From assembly GCA_021737945.1 (NCBI GenBank), contig JAIPCX010000001.1:124001-188000 (forward strand): a stretch of 64,000 nucleotides of DNA. The letters run 5' to 3'. The notes beneath the pieces are model-generated. The model worked only from the letters and a program-made list of their open reading frames with translations, ran no database searches and had not been told where the DNA came from. A program made the translations under genes and the position numbers. The stretch is from Polynucleobacter sp. (GTDB lineage: Bacteria > Pseudomonadota > Gammaproteobacteria > Burkholderiales > Burkholderiaceae_D). Shown here piece by piece: positions 1 to 8,147 of the stretch. Within the stretch, counting starts at the first letter, position 1. The number at the start of each line of letters is the position of its first letter.

Positions 1-342
1 GGCCTGTTTGCTGTCGGCGCGGGTGCGAACCGGCTTGCCCTTGGCGGGCTGCTGCCAACTGGCCTCTGCACTGGCGACATCGGCCTCCAGTTCCGGATCG
101 TCCAGCGTGATGGTCGGTGGCAAGGCGCCCGGTCGGGGCAGGCCCAGGGCGTTGTAGCCCTCGGCGGCCACCACCCAATCATCGCCGTCGGGCGTGATTA
201 GGGCACGTTTGAACAAGCCTTCGAGCACCTTGGCACGGGCGCCGCCCTTGATGTGCTCGGGGAACCAGGCGATCTTGCCGCCGCTGTGTTGTACGGCGTG
301 CTCCAGGATGGCCTGCTGGTTGGGGTTGAGTGCGGTGGTCAT
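1..342 (-). CDS. DUF3489 phage protein, cut by window edge
   Basis: The reading frame runs from an ATG at 342 to the window edge without a stop, giving 114 visible residues; the C-terminus lies outside. The protein starts MTTALNPNQQAILEHA and carries the stretch GGKIAWFPEHIKGGARAKVLEGL. It closely parallels the complete protein at 62998-63480 (GKIVWLPEHVKGGARQKVLEGL), which I recognise as the DUF3489 family of phage and plasmid proteins. In the complete copy the C-terminus resembles a winged helix, so a DNA-binding role is likely but unproven. A GAGGG lies just upstream of the ATG. The gene follows the DUF6900-like gene by 7 nt in the same direction, so the two form a minus-strand operon divergent from the packaging genes. 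Confidence 0.75.
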   Translation of the reverse strand, partial: MTTALNPNQQAILEHAVQHSGGKIAWFPEHIKGGARAKVLEGLFKRALITPDGDDWVVAAEGYNALGLPRPGALPPTITLDDPELEADVASAEASWQQPAKGKPVRTRADSKQA

Positions 343-349
343 GGCGCCC

Positions 350-640
350 TCACGCTTGCAGGGCGGCGGCGCTGCCGTTGCCACTGGTTTGATGTGCTGT
401 GGTGACTTTGCGAACGCGGTGCACGGTCTGCTTCGGGCTTCTACCGGCCGCACGCAGTCCAGCATCAAACGCAGCCTGCAAGGCGCTTTTGACACCCCAG
501 ACGCTCACGTCGTGGAAGTCCAGGCTGTCGCGGTGGCGGGTTTGCAGGGTTTCGATGAACAGGTGGTCCAGGGCAATCGATTCGAGCAAGAGCTCGATCT
601 CGTCAGGGGAGAGTGCGGTGGGTTGCTTGGGTTTGGTCAT
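350..640 (-). CDS. DUF6900-like small phage protein
   Basis: This is a 96-residue protein with the core IALDHLFIETLQTRHRDSL followed by DFHDVSVWGVKSALQAA, the pattern I associate with DUF6900 phage proteins (from memory). The frame is open to an ATG at 682, but the ATG at 640 is preceded by a perfect AAGGAG with 6 nt spacing, so I chose 640. It is the first gene of a minus-strand pair with the DUF3489 gene, and the pair is divergent from the terminase genes. The C-terminal 30 residues are basic and low in complexity. The function is unknown. A + strand frame over the same bases is judged a shadow. Confidence 0.6.
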   Translation of the reverse strand: MTKPKQPTALSPDEIELLLESIALDHLFIETLQTRHRDSLDFHDVSVWGVKSALQAAFDAGLRAAGRSPKQTVHRVRKVTTAHQTSGNGSAAALQA

Positions 641-795
641 GTGGGGCTCCTTGGTGGGTTGCTTGTCAATCGACATCTGCATTCACGCGCTGTGCGCCCC
701 AGAAGCCAAGCGCTTTTTAATCCCGGGTGATTCACTCGCCTTTGCCTGACCCATACCTCCAGGAGGCCACCCACTTGCACTGAAGTGATCTACAC

Positions 796-1377
796 ATGGG
801 ACTGTCCATTCGCGCCTACGCGCGCTATCGAGGCGTGTCGCACGTGGCCGTCAAGAAGGCCATCGATACCGGGCGGATTAGCCAGTTGCCGGATGGCACT
901 ATCGATCCGGTGGTGGCCGATGCCCAGTGGGCAGCCAACACCACACCGACCCGACGGTCGGTGGCAGATGTCGCCAGTGACAAACCGGCTCCGCAGGTTT
1001 CCGCAACTGGCCGCGAGACTCCGCAGGCTTCCGCAAAGGTTGTGCGTGACGCGCCAGAGCCACCCACCTCGGCGCTGTCGTCCGGCGGCACTTCGCTGCT
1101 CCAGGCCCGCACCGTCAACGAGGTAGTCAAGGCGCAGACCAACAAGGTGCGCCTGGCCCGACTGAAGGGTGAGCTGGTCGATCGGTCACAGGCTGTGGCC
1201 CATGTGTTCAAGCTGGCCCGTGCTGAGCGCGATGCCTGGCTCAACTGGCCGGCACGCATCTCGTCGCAGATGGCCGCTGGGCTGGGCGTTGATCCGCATG
1301 TCTTGCATGTGGCGCTGGACGCCGCCGTGCGCCAGCAACTTCAGGATCTGGGCGACTTGCAAGCCAAGGTAGATTGA
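796..1377 (+). CDS. Terminase small subunit-like (Nu1-type) packaging protein
   Basis: The protein has 193 residues. The N-terminus (about 1-45) reads SIRAYARYRGVSHVAVKKAI followed by DTGRISQLPDGTIDP, a helix-turn-helix typical of phage Nu1-like and 'elements of external origin' proteins. It would recognise phage DNA at the packaging site and recruit the large subunit. The middle (about 50-105) is Pro/Ala/Ser-rich linker. The C-terminal half (about 110-170) is helical and charged and probably mediates oligomerisation and contact with the large subunit. Its stop at 1375-1377 lies 2 nt before the large-subunit ATG at 1380, so the two are translationally linked. The Shine-Dalgarno is weak. The assignment rests on the HTH and gene order. 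Confidence 0.7.
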   Translation: MGLSIRAYARYRGVSHVAVKKAIDTGRISQLPDGTIDPVVADAQWAANTTPTRRSVADVASDKPAPQVSATGRETPQASAKVVRDAPEPPTSALSSGGTSLLQARTVNEVVKAQTNKVRLARLKGELVDRSQAVAHVFKLARAERDAWLNWPARISSQMAAGLGVDPHVLHVALDAAVRQQLQDLGDLQAKVD

Positions 1378-1379
1378 CC

Positions 1380-3353
1380 ATGGACGAGCTGTATTACGAA
1401 GGCTGGGACGCCATCGAGCGTGCCTGGCGCGAGGGTCTCACCCCCGATCCGCTGCTCACGGTGTCCGAATGGGCCGACAAGCACCGGGTGCTCTCCAGCA
1501 AGGCCGCCTCCGAACCGGGCCGCTGGCGCACCAGCCGCACGCCCTACCTGCGCGAGATCATGGACTGCTTGTCCCCGATGTCGCCGATCGAGCGTGTGGT
1601 GTTCATGAAAGGCGCGCAGGTGGGCGGCACCGAGCTCGGCCTGAACTGGGTAGGTTATGTGATCCATCACGCCCCGGGCCCGATGATGGCGGTGTGGCCC
1701 ACGGTGGAGATGGCCAAGCGGGCCTCCAAGCAGCGCATCGACGCGCTGATCGAGGAAAGCCCCGCCATCCAGGAGCGCATCGCTCCCGCGCGCAGCCGGG
1801 ATTCGGGCAACACGATTCTCGCCAAGGAATTCCATGGCGGCGTGCTGGTGATGACCGGTGCCAACAGCGCGGTGGGGCTGCGTTCCATGCCGGTGCGCTA
1901 CCTGTTTCTCGACGAGGTCGACGGCTACCCACTGGATGTGGAAGGCGAAGGTGATGCGATCTCGCTGGCCGAGGCGCGCACCCGCACCTTTGCCCGGCGC
2001 AAGATCCTGATCGTCTCGACCCCGACGATTGCCGGGGCGAGTGCGGTCGAACGCGAGTTCGAAGTATCGGACCAGCGCCGCTACTTCGTCCCGTGTCCGC
2101 ATTGCGATCACCGCCAGTGGCTGCGGTTTGAGCAGCTGCGCTGGGAGCGTGGCCAGCCGGAAACGGCGGCCTACATCTGCGAGTCTTGCAGCCAGCCGAT
2201 TGCCGAGCACCACAAGACCTGGATGCTGGACAACGGCCAGTGGCAGGCCTGCGCGCCTGAACAGGCCGGGCGCACGGCTGGGTTTCACCTCTCCAGCCTC
2301 TACAGCCCGGTGGGTTGGCGAAGCTGGATCGAGATCGCCCGGGCCTGGGAGTCGGCAGCCATGTCCGATTCCCGCTCAGCCTCGGCCATCAAGACCTTCA
2401 AAAACACCGAACTGGGTGAGACCTGGGTCGAAGAGGGCGAAGCCCCGGATTGGCAGCGCCTGCTGGAGCGCCGGGAGGATTACCGGATCGGTAGCGTGCC
2501 CGCGGGCGGTTTGTTGCTCACCGCCGGTGCCGACGTACAAAAGGACCGAATCGAAGTCTCGGTCTGGGCCTTCGGGCGGGGTAAAGCCGCCTGGTTGGTG
2601 GAGCACCGGGTCCTGATGGGGGATACGGCGCGCACCGAGGTTTGGTCGGCTCTCGCCAAGCTCATGGGCGAGACCTGGACCCACAGCAGCGGTTGCCAGC
2701 TGAGTCTGGCGCGCCTGGCGCTCGATACCGGCTATGCCACCCAGGAGGCCTATGCCTTCGTGCGCGGCGTACGCGATGCGCGGCTCATGCCGATCAAAGG
2801 CATTGCCGGGGGTGCGGCGCTGATCGGCACCCCTACGGCGGTGGACGCCACCGCCAGCGGCAAGAAGCTGCGCCGGGGCATCAAGGTGTTTCCGGTGGCC
2901 GGCAGCATCGCCAAGCTGGAGTTCTACAACAACCTGCGCAAGAGCGCTGAGGTGGCTGACGACGGCATCACGCCGATCTACCCAGCGGGCTTTGTGCACC
3001 TGCCCAAGGTCGATGCCGAATACCTGCAACAGCTCTGTGCCGAGCAGCTGATCACCCGGCGAGACCGCAACGGCTTTGCCCACCGCGAGTGGCAAAAGAT
3101 GCGCGAGCGCAATGAGGCGCTCGACTGCTACGTCTACGCCCGGGCGGCAGCCGCCGCTGCGGGCCTGGACCGGTTCGAAGACCGGCACTGGCAAGAACTC
3201 GAAAAACAACTCGGCACCGACCCACCAGTCGTTGCCAAACAAATCACAACCCCCGAGGCCACCCGAGAACAGCAGTTCGACGGTGGCCTCAGCTCTTCTG
3301 GTGGCACCAAACCGAACCCGCGTCGCGTGGTGCGAAGCCGATGGATGACCTGA
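1380..3353 (+). CDS. terL: Phage terminase large subunit, GpA family
   Basis: This is the packaging motor ATPase and nuclease, 657 residues from the ATG at 1380; the frame also extends 6 nt upstream to a TTG. The family signature WADKHRVLSS and GRWRTSRTPYLREIMD is at the N-terminus. The Walker A-like loop is KGAQVGGTE (about residue 80) and the Walker B is YLFLDEVDGYP (about 175). A zinc-binding pair of CxxC-type motifs (CPHCDH, CESCSQ; about 240-275) precedes the C-terminal nuclease domain. The GpA family is found in lambda-like cos phages and T4-unrelated siphoviruses. It is flanked by the small subunit and a gpW-like joiner, as in lambda. Length is normal for the family. Confidence 0.95.
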   Translation: MDELYYEGWDAIERAWREGLTPDPLLTVSEWADKHRVLSSKAASEPGRWRTSRTPYLREIMDCLSPMSPIERVVFMKGAQVGGTELGLNWVGYVIHHAPGPMMAVWPTVEMAKRASKQRIDALIEESPAIQERIAPARSRDSGNTILAKEFHGGVLVMTGANSAVGLRSMPVRYLFLDEVDGYPLDVEGEGDAISLAEARTRTFARRKILIVSTPTIAGASAVEREFEVSDQRRYFVPCPHCDHRQWLRFEQLRWERGQPETAAYICESCSQPIAEHHKTWMLDNGQWQACAPEQAGRTAGFHLSSLYSPVGWRSWIEIARAWESAAMSDSRSASAIKTFKNTELGETWVEEGEAPDWQRLLERREDYRIGSVPAGGLLLTAGADVQKDRIEVSVWAFGRGKAAWLVEHRVLMGDTARTEVWSALAKLMGETWTHSSGCQLSLARLALDTGYATQEAYAFVRGVRDARLMPIKGIAGGAALIGTPTAVDATASGKKLRRGIKVFPVAGSIAKLEFYNNLRKSAEVADDGITPIYPAGFVHLPKVDAEYLQQLCAEQLITRRDRNGFAHREWQKMRERNEALDCYVYARAAAAAAGLDRFEDRHWQELEKQLGTDPPVVAKQITTPEATREQQFDGGLSSSGGTKPNPRRVVRSRWMT

Positions 3354-3355
3354 AC

Positions 3356-3562
3356 ATGACCTACACACCAGAACACCTGCAGGCCCTGCGCGAAGCGCTG
3401 GCCAGCGGCGAACACCGCGTGACCTACGAAGGCAAAAGCATCGAGTACCGCAGCGTGGCTGATCTCAAAGCCGCGATTGCGGAAGTCGAAGCCACCATGG
3501 CTCGTGATTCCGGCGCACCCAAATCCCGCCAGATCCGCGTGACCACGAGCAAGGCGCTCTGA
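3356..3562 (+). CDS. gpW-like head-tail joining protein
   Basis: This is a 68-residue protein starting MTYTPEHLQALREALASGEH with a YEGKSIEYRSVADLKAAI core, the gpW family fold (helix, short beta hairpin, helix). In lambda, gpW adds to the filled head before tail attachment. Its position between the large terminase and the portal gene is exactly that of lambda W. The frame is also open at the ATG at 3341, which would overlap the terminase stop. I chose 3356 because homologues usually begin MTYT. It abuts the portal ATG at 3562 through an overlapping stop/start. Confidence 0.85.
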   Translation: MTYTPEHLQALREALASGEHRVTYEGKSIEYRSVADLKAAIAEVEATMARDSGAPKSRQIRVTTSKAL

Positions 3563-5103
3563 TGGCCTGGCTCAAGAATCTGCGTCGCCGCATGTTCGGT
3601 GGCACGCCGGTCTATGATGGCACCGGCGGTGGTCGCCGTGCCCTGGCCTGGATGCCCAGCAATCCCGGTGCGGTGGCAGCCCTGTCGCTGGCCCAAGACG
3701 AACTGCGCGCCAAAAGCCGTGATCTGGTCAGGCGTAACGCCTGGGCAGCGGCTGGCATCGAAGCCTTTGTGGCCAACGCGATCGGTACCGGCATCAAGCC
3801 GCAGAGCATGGTCCAGGACCAGACTACGCGAGAGGCGATTCACAGCCTGTGGTGGGACTGGTGCGAACAGGCCGATGCGGCAGGACTGACCGATTTCTAC
3901 GGTCTGCAGGCGCTGGCCACTCGCGCCATGCTCGAAGGCGGCGAGGCACTGATCCGACTGCGTTACCGCCGCACCGAAGATGGTCTGCCGGTGGCGCTGC
4001 AGATCCAGGTGCTGGAAGCCGAGCACCTGCCAACCACCATGAACCGGGATCTGCCTGGCGGTAACGTCATCCGGTCCGGCATCGAGTTCGACCGTCTGGG
4101 TCGCCGGGTGGCCTACCACCTGTACCGCTCGCACCCCAACGATGGCTTGCTGGCCCCGATGTCCAGCAATGCTGGCGGTGGTGGCATGGAGACTGTGCGA
4201 ATCGACGCCAGCGAGGTGATTCACCTGTTCCGCCCCTTACGCCCTGGCCAAATACGGGGCGAGCCGTGGCTGACCCGGGCGCTCGTGAAGCTCAACGAGC
4301 TAGACCAGTACGACGACGCGGAGCTGGTGCGTAAGAAAACCGCCGCCATGTTCGCTGGCTTCATCACCCGCATGGCCCCGGAAGATAACCTGATGGGTGA
4401 GTCGGCGGCCGATGGCAACGGCGTAGCGCTCGCGGGCATGGAGCCCGGCACGCTGCAGATCCTGGAGCCAGGCGAAGACATCAAGTTCTCTGCACCGGCT
4501 GATGTCGGCAGTTCCTACGCCGAATTCATGCGCCAGCAGTTTCGCGCGGTGGCCGCCGCCATGGGCATCACCTACGAGATGCTCACGGGTGATCTCACGC
4601 AAGTGAATTACTCCTCCATCCGGGCGGGTCTGCTGGAGTTCAGGCGTCGGTGTGAAGCCCTGCAGCACGGCGTGATCGTGCACCAGCTGTGCCGGCCGAT
4701 CTGGCGGGCCTGGATGGATCAGGCGGTGTTGGAAGGGACACTGGATATTCCCGGCTACCGCAAAGACCGCCGCACCTACCAGGCCGCCAAGTGGATTCCG
4801 CAGGGTTGGAGCTGGGTCGATCCGCAGAAGGAATTCAACGCCATGAAGTTGGCTATCCGTGCGGGCCTCATGAGCCGATCCGAGGCCATCTCCGGCAACG
4901 GCTACGACGCTGAAGACGTGGATCGTGAGATCGCAGCCGATAACGCCCGGGCCGATGCACTGGGCTTGGTCTTTGACTCCGATGCCCGGCATGACCAGGC
5001 GTTGGCTGCAGTGTCGACAGAGCCAAGCGATCCACAGACTGACGAATCACAGACTGCTGAGTCTGGCGGTGCGTCACCCAACAACCAGGACACCCAACCA
5101 TGA
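3562..5103 (+). CDS. Phage portal protein, lambda family
   Basis: This is the dodecameric portal at the head vertex, the channel for DNA entry and exit. It has 513 residues, near the lambda gpB length. Diagnostic segments are SLAQDELRAKSRDLVRRNAWAA near the N-terminus, EALIRLRYRR, VIHLFRPLRPGQIRGEPWL (about 215-235), the AVAAAMGITYEMLTGDLTQVNYSS segment (about 330-355) and WVDPQKEFNAM near the C-terminus, all hallmarks of the lambda portal family. The last 40 residues are Asp/Gln/Ser-rich and probably disordered. Its stop overlaps the start of the protease gene (ATGA at 5100), indicating translational coupling. Confidence 0.93.
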   Translation: MAWLKNLRRRMFGGTPVYDGTGGGRRALAWMPSNPGAVAALSLAQDELRAKSRDLVRRNAWAAAGIEAFVANAIGTGIKPQSMVQDQTTREAIHSLWWDWCEQADAAGLTDFYGLQALATRAMLEGGEALIRLRYRRTEDGLPVALQIQVLEAEHLPTTMNRDLPGGNVIRSGIEFDRLGRRVAYHLYRSHPNDGLLAPMSSNAGGGGMETVRIDASEVIHLFRPLRPGQIRGEPWLTRALVKLNELDQYDDAELVRKKTAAMFAGFITRMAPEDNLMGESAADGNGVALAGMEPGTLQILEPGEDIKFSAPADVGSSYAEFMRQQFRAVAAAMGITYEMLTGDLTQVNYSSIRAGLLEFRRRCEALQHGVIVHQLCRPIWRAWMDQAVLEGTLDIPGYRKDRRTYQAAKWIPQGWSWVDPQKEFNAMKLAIRAGLMSRSEAISGNGYDAEDVDREIAADNARADALGLVFDSDARHDQALAAVSTEPSDPQTDESQTAESGGASPNNQDTQP

Positions 5104-6338
5104 CTTACCTTGCCTCCCGCCTGTTCGGGACGCCCCTGCTGATTCACCGACCCAAGCTGGACGTGATTCTCTCCGTGGTCGGGCAGCGCATCGGTATGGC
5201 CGATGTGCCCACGCTGCCTTCCATGGACATGGCCGTTTACCAACGGCCGCCTGCAGCCGCAACCCCTGACGGCATCGCAGTGATCCCGATCCACGGCTCG
5301 CTGGTCAAGCGCTCGCTGGGCATGGAAGCCGCCTCAGGCCTGACGTCCTACGGCGAGATCGCCGCGATATTGGATGCCGCTTTGGCTGATCCCCATGTCA
5401 GCGGCATCTTGCTCGACATCGACTCCCCGGGCGGCGAAGCCTCGGGCAGTTTCGAGTTGGCCCGTCGTGTGCGCGAGGCGGCAGCCATGAAACCCGTCTG
5501 GGCGGTGGCCAACGACGCTGCGTATTCAGCGGCCTATGCGATTGCCGCCAGCGCCCAGCGGCTGTTTGTGACGGAAACGGGTGGGGTCGGATCCATCGGC
5601 GTGATTGCGCTCCATGTCGATCAGTCAGTCAAGGATGCCAAGGACGGCTATCGGTTCACCGCCATCACGGCGGGCGCCCACAAGAACGACTACTCGCCTC
5701 ACGAGCCCTTGTCGGATGCTGCCAAGACCGAGCTGCAAGGCGAAGTGGATCGGCTCTACGCCATCTTCACCGAGCACGTGGCTGCGATGCGAGACCTGGA
5801 CGTTGATGCCGTGCGCGCCACCGAGGCTGGACTCTTCTTCGGCAGCAATGCTGTGACCCAAGGACTGGCCGATGGCCTCCAGACGTTGGAGGTCACCCTC
5901 AGCGAATTCCACTCGTATCTCAACGCCCGTAACCATTCGCCGTCTCAGGTGCGGGGCGTCATCCGTGCTGAGGCGGCACCCTTGAAGAAGGAAATGACCA
6001 TGAATGAAGAAGAGAAAGTGATCGAGACCGCCGACACCATCAGCACCGACGAAGCTGCCGTGCTGGTCGCTGAAGCCCGTCGCGAAGTGACCCAGGCTGC
6101 CCAGGCCATCGCCGAGGTTTGTCTGCTGGCCGGCTGCCCCGACCGCGCAGCCGAGTTCATCGCCACGGGCAAGACCGAAGCTGATGTGCGGCGCGTACTG
6201 ATCGATGCCCGTGCGGCACGGTCTGAGGCCGATGACATCCGCTCGACGATCACCGTGGATGCCGGCACCCAAAACCTCGACCGCCCGGAGGCCTCGCCGA
6301 TCGTGGCCGCCGTCAAAAAACTCACGGCCCAGGCCTGA
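5100..6338 (+). CDS. S49-family prohead protease with C-terminal scaffold
   Basis: This 412-residue protein is the counterpart of lambda gpC. Residues about 50-280 form a signal-peptide-peptidase A (S49) serine protease domain that matures the prohead. Visible signature elements are IPIHGSLVKR, ILLDIDSPGGEASGS, the nucleophile Ser143 in AAYSAAYAIA, and the general base Lys195 in GAHKNDYSPHEPLS. Residues about 301-412 are helical and Glu/Ala-rich and serve as scaffold; they are probably also made alone from a nested start (see 6000-6338). The gene overlaps the portal stop and is followed by the decoration protein gene after 27 nt. Confidence 0.92.
   Translation: MTYLASRLFGTPLLIHRPKLDVILSVVGQRIGMADVPTLPSMDMAVYQRPPAAATPDGIAVIPIHGSLVKRSLGMEAASGLTSYGEIAAILDAALADPHVSGILLDIDSPGGEASGSFELARRVREAAAMKPVWAVANDAAYSAAYAIAASAQRLFVTETGGVGSIGVIALHVDQSVKDAKDGYRFTAITAGAHKNDYSPHEPLSDAAKTELQGEVDRLYAIFTEHVAAMRDLDVDAVRATEAGLFFGSNAVTQGLADGLQTLEVTLSEFHSYLNARNHSPSQVRGVIRAEAAPLKKEMTMNEEEKVIETADTISTDEAAVLVAEARREVTQAAQAIAEVCLLAGCPDRAAEFIATGKTEADVRRVLIDARAARSEADDIRSTITVDAGTQNLDRPEASPIVAAVKKLTAQA
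6000..6338 (+). CDS. Nested scaffolding protein (Nu3-like), in-frame internal start
   Basis: Within the protease gene an in-frame ATG at 6000 is preceded by AAGAAGGAAATGACC, a strong ribosome binding site. It would give a 112-residue protein beginning MNEEEKVIETADTISTDEAA and ending VKKLTAQA. Lambda makes its scaffold Nu3 the same way, from the 3' part of gene C. The predicted product is helical and acidic, as scaffolds are. A second in-frame ATG at 5994 lies closer to the binding site and is less favourable. The arrangement is seen in the sequence; expression is inferred. Confidence 0.65.
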   Translation: MNEEEKVIETADTISTDEAAVLVAEARREVTQAAQAIAEVCLLAGCPDRAAEFIATGKTEADVRRVLIDARAARSEADDIRSTITVDAGTQNLDRPEASPIVAAVKKLTAQA

Positions 6339-6365
6339 CGCACCCCTTCCAGAAAGGACTGAACC

Positions 6366-6743
6366 ATGACCCCCATCACCGAACAAAACAACCTCGGCGA
6401 CCTGTTGAAGTACGAAGCCCCCAACCGCTATTCGCGTGACGTCGCCACCATCGCCGCTGGCCAGAACCTGCCCTTGGGCACGGTACTCGGCCGCAACGCC
6501 AGCGATGGCAAGCACTACGCCATCGACCCGGCCGCCACAGACGGTACCGAGTCCGCCATCGGGGTGCTCGCCAACGCGATCGATGCCACCAATGCCGACC
6601 GCAGCGACGCCATCCTGATCGCCCGCCACGCCATCGTTGCCAAGACCGCGCTGGTCTGGCCGATCGCGCTCACCGGCGCCCAGCGCACGGCTTACGAGCA
6701 GCAGCTGGCCGAGCGCGGTGTGCTGGTGCGTGAATCCGCATAA
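6366..6743 (+). CDS. Head decoration protein (lambda gpD-like)
   Basis: This is a 125-residue capsid-stabilising protein. The N-terminus NNLGDLLKYEAPNRYSRD and the IAAGQNLPLGTVLGR segment match the HDPD/gpD decoration family; the C-terminus ends LAERGVLVRESA. Such proteins bind as trimers on the expanded capsid. An AGAAAGGA precedes the ATG with good spacing. It lies between the protease/scaffold and the major capsid gene, the lambda order C-Nu3-D-E. Confidence 0.88.
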   Translation: MTPITEQNNLGDLLKYEAPNRYSRDVATIAAGQNLPLGTVLGRNASDGKHYAIDPAATDGTESAIGVLANAIDATNADRSDAILIARHAIVAKTALVWPIALTGAQRTAYEQQLAERGVLVRESA

Positions 6744-6768
6744 ACACGATCCGTCCTTTTATCCCCCG

Positions 6769-6799
6769 AACCCGCGTGGCCGCTTGGCTTGCGCGGGTT
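6769..6799 (+). terminator. Stem-loop between decoration and capsid genes
   Basis: Perfect arms AACCCGCG (6769-6776) and CGCGGGTT (6792-6799) enclose a 15-nt loop. No long T-run follows, so it may attenuate transcription or protect the mRNA of the highly expressed capsid gene rather than terminate. Confidence 0.45.
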
Positions 6800-6820
6800 T
6801 CGTCATTCTTGGAGCTTCGA

Positions 6821-7834
6821 ATGAACAACCCGTTTTTGAACCCTGGTTTCTCGATGGCCAGCCTGACCGCCGCCATCAATCTCATCCCCAACCGCTACGG
6901 CCGCCTGGAAGCCCTGAACCTGTTTCCGGCCAAACCCGTGCGCACCCGCCAAATCATCGTCGAGGAGTACGCCGGTAAGCTCAACCTGCTGCCCACCAAG
7001 CCGCCTGGCTCGCCCGGCACGGTCGGTGAGCGTGGCAAGCGCAAGCTGCGCTCCTTCGTCATTCCCCATATTCCGCACGACGATGTGGTGCTGCCCGAAG
7101 AAGTCCAGGGCATCCGTGCCTTCGGCTCCGAGACCGAGATGGAAGCCATCTCCGGCGTGCTCGCTCGTCACCTGGAGACCATGCGCAACAAGCACGCCAT
7201 CACGCTCGAGCATCTGCGCATGGGTGCATTGAAGGGTGAAATCCTGGATGCCGATGGCAGCGTGATCAGCAACCTCTTCACCGAATTCCAGATCACCCCG
7301 CAATCGGTCAACTTCGATCTGGCCAATGCCAACAGCGAGGTCAAGGGCCACTGCTACGACCTGCTCACCAAGATCGAGGACGCCCTGCAGGGGGAATTCA
7401 TGACCGGGGTGCATGTGCTTTGCTCGCCAGAATTCTTCAGGGCGCTGACCACCCACAAGGAGGTCAAAACCGCCTACACCAACTGGCAGCAAGGTGCGGT
7501 GCTGATCAACGATGTGCGTTCGGGCTTCACCTACGCCGGGGTCACCTTCGAGGAATACCGGGGCCAAGCCGCCTACCTGCAGGCCAATGGGGATCTGGGT
7601 ACCCGCCGCTTCATTGCTGCGGGCGAAGCCCATGCCTTTCCGCTCGGCACGGTCGATACCTTCGGGACCTACTTCGCCCCGGCCGACTTCAACGAGACGG
7701 TCAACACGCTGGGCCAGTCGCTGTACGCCAAGCAGGCGCCACGCCAGTTCGACCGTGGCACCGATCTGCACACCCAGAGCAATCCATTGCCGATGTGCCA
7801 CCGCCCTGGCGTGCTGATCAAGCTGACCGCCTGA
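6821..7834 (+). CDS. Major capsid protein E
   Basis: This 337-residue protein is the shell protein of the head and matches the phage capsid E family (lambda gpE). Recognisable parts are AINLIPNRYGRLEALNLFP at the N-terminus, SFVIPHIPHDDVVLPEEVQG, RHLETMRNKHAITLEHLRMGALKG with its GxxLDADG continuation, and the C-terminal HAFPLGTVDTFGTYFAPADF. The open frame begins at 6776, but the ATG at 6821 follows TTGGAG with suitable spacing and gives the expected MNNPFLNPGFSM start. A stem-loop precedes it. Confidence 0.94.
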   Translation: MNNPFLNPGFSMASLTAAINLIPNRYGRLEALNLFPAKPVRTRQIIVEEYAGKLNLLPTKPPGSPGTVGERGKRKLRSFVIPHIPHDDVVLPEEVQGIRAFGSETEMEAISGVLARHLETMRNKHAITLEHLRMGALKGEILDADGSVISNLFTEFQITPQSVNFDLANANSEVKGHCYDLLTKIEDALQGEFMTGVHVLCSPEFFRALTTHKEVKTAYTNWQQGAVLINDVRSGFTYAGVTFEEYRGQAAYLQANGDLGTRRFIAAGEAHAFPLGTVDTFGTYFAPADFNETVNTLGQSLYAKQAPRQFDRGTDLHTQSNPLPMCHRPGVLIKLTA

Positions 7835-7838
7835 TCCG

Positions 7839-8147
7839 ATGCAAGCCCCCTTTGAGCGGGCGGTTTCGCGCCTGTTCGCACGGCTGGGGGTGCCCGGCAC
7901 CTACCGGCTGGCCGATGGTCGCGTGATCGCCACGCGATTCATCGCCAAACAGGCCGATGTGGTCGAGTCCTTCGGCGACACCCGGCTGGTGGTGGCCGCC
8001 CACCGCTTCGATGTGATGGCTCGTGACGTTGCATCTCCCCGCGAGGGCGAGCGCTTCACTGTTGCTGGCCAGACCTACCAGGTGGTGGGTGAACCCCTGG
8101 CGGATCGGGACCGCTTGATCTGGACGCTGACTGGAGCACCGCTATGA
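7839..8147 (+). CDS. Head-tail joining protein (gpFII-like)
   Basis: This is a 102-residue protein. The N-terminal MQAPFERAVSRLFARLGVPGTYRL and the C-terminal FTVAGQTYQVVGEPLADRDR resemble the FII/Phage_attach family, often annotated as head-tail attachment or 'ATP-binding sugar transporter-like'. It would cap the connector and receive the tail. It sits directly after the capsid gene, 4 nt from its stop, and overlaps the next gene by 4 nt. The assignment relies partly on position. Confidence 0.7.
   Translation: MQAPFERAVSRLFARLGVPGTYRLADGRVIATRFIAKQADVVESFGDTRLVVAAHRFDVMARDVASPREGERFTVAGQTYQVVGEPLADRDRLIWTLTGAPL

Noticed and set aside
1341-3368. Minus-strand open frames of over 300 codons opposite the large terminase
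   Set aside because: Composition (His/Arg/Gly-rich) and lack of motifs mark them as antisense shadows of a strongly conserved terminase gene.
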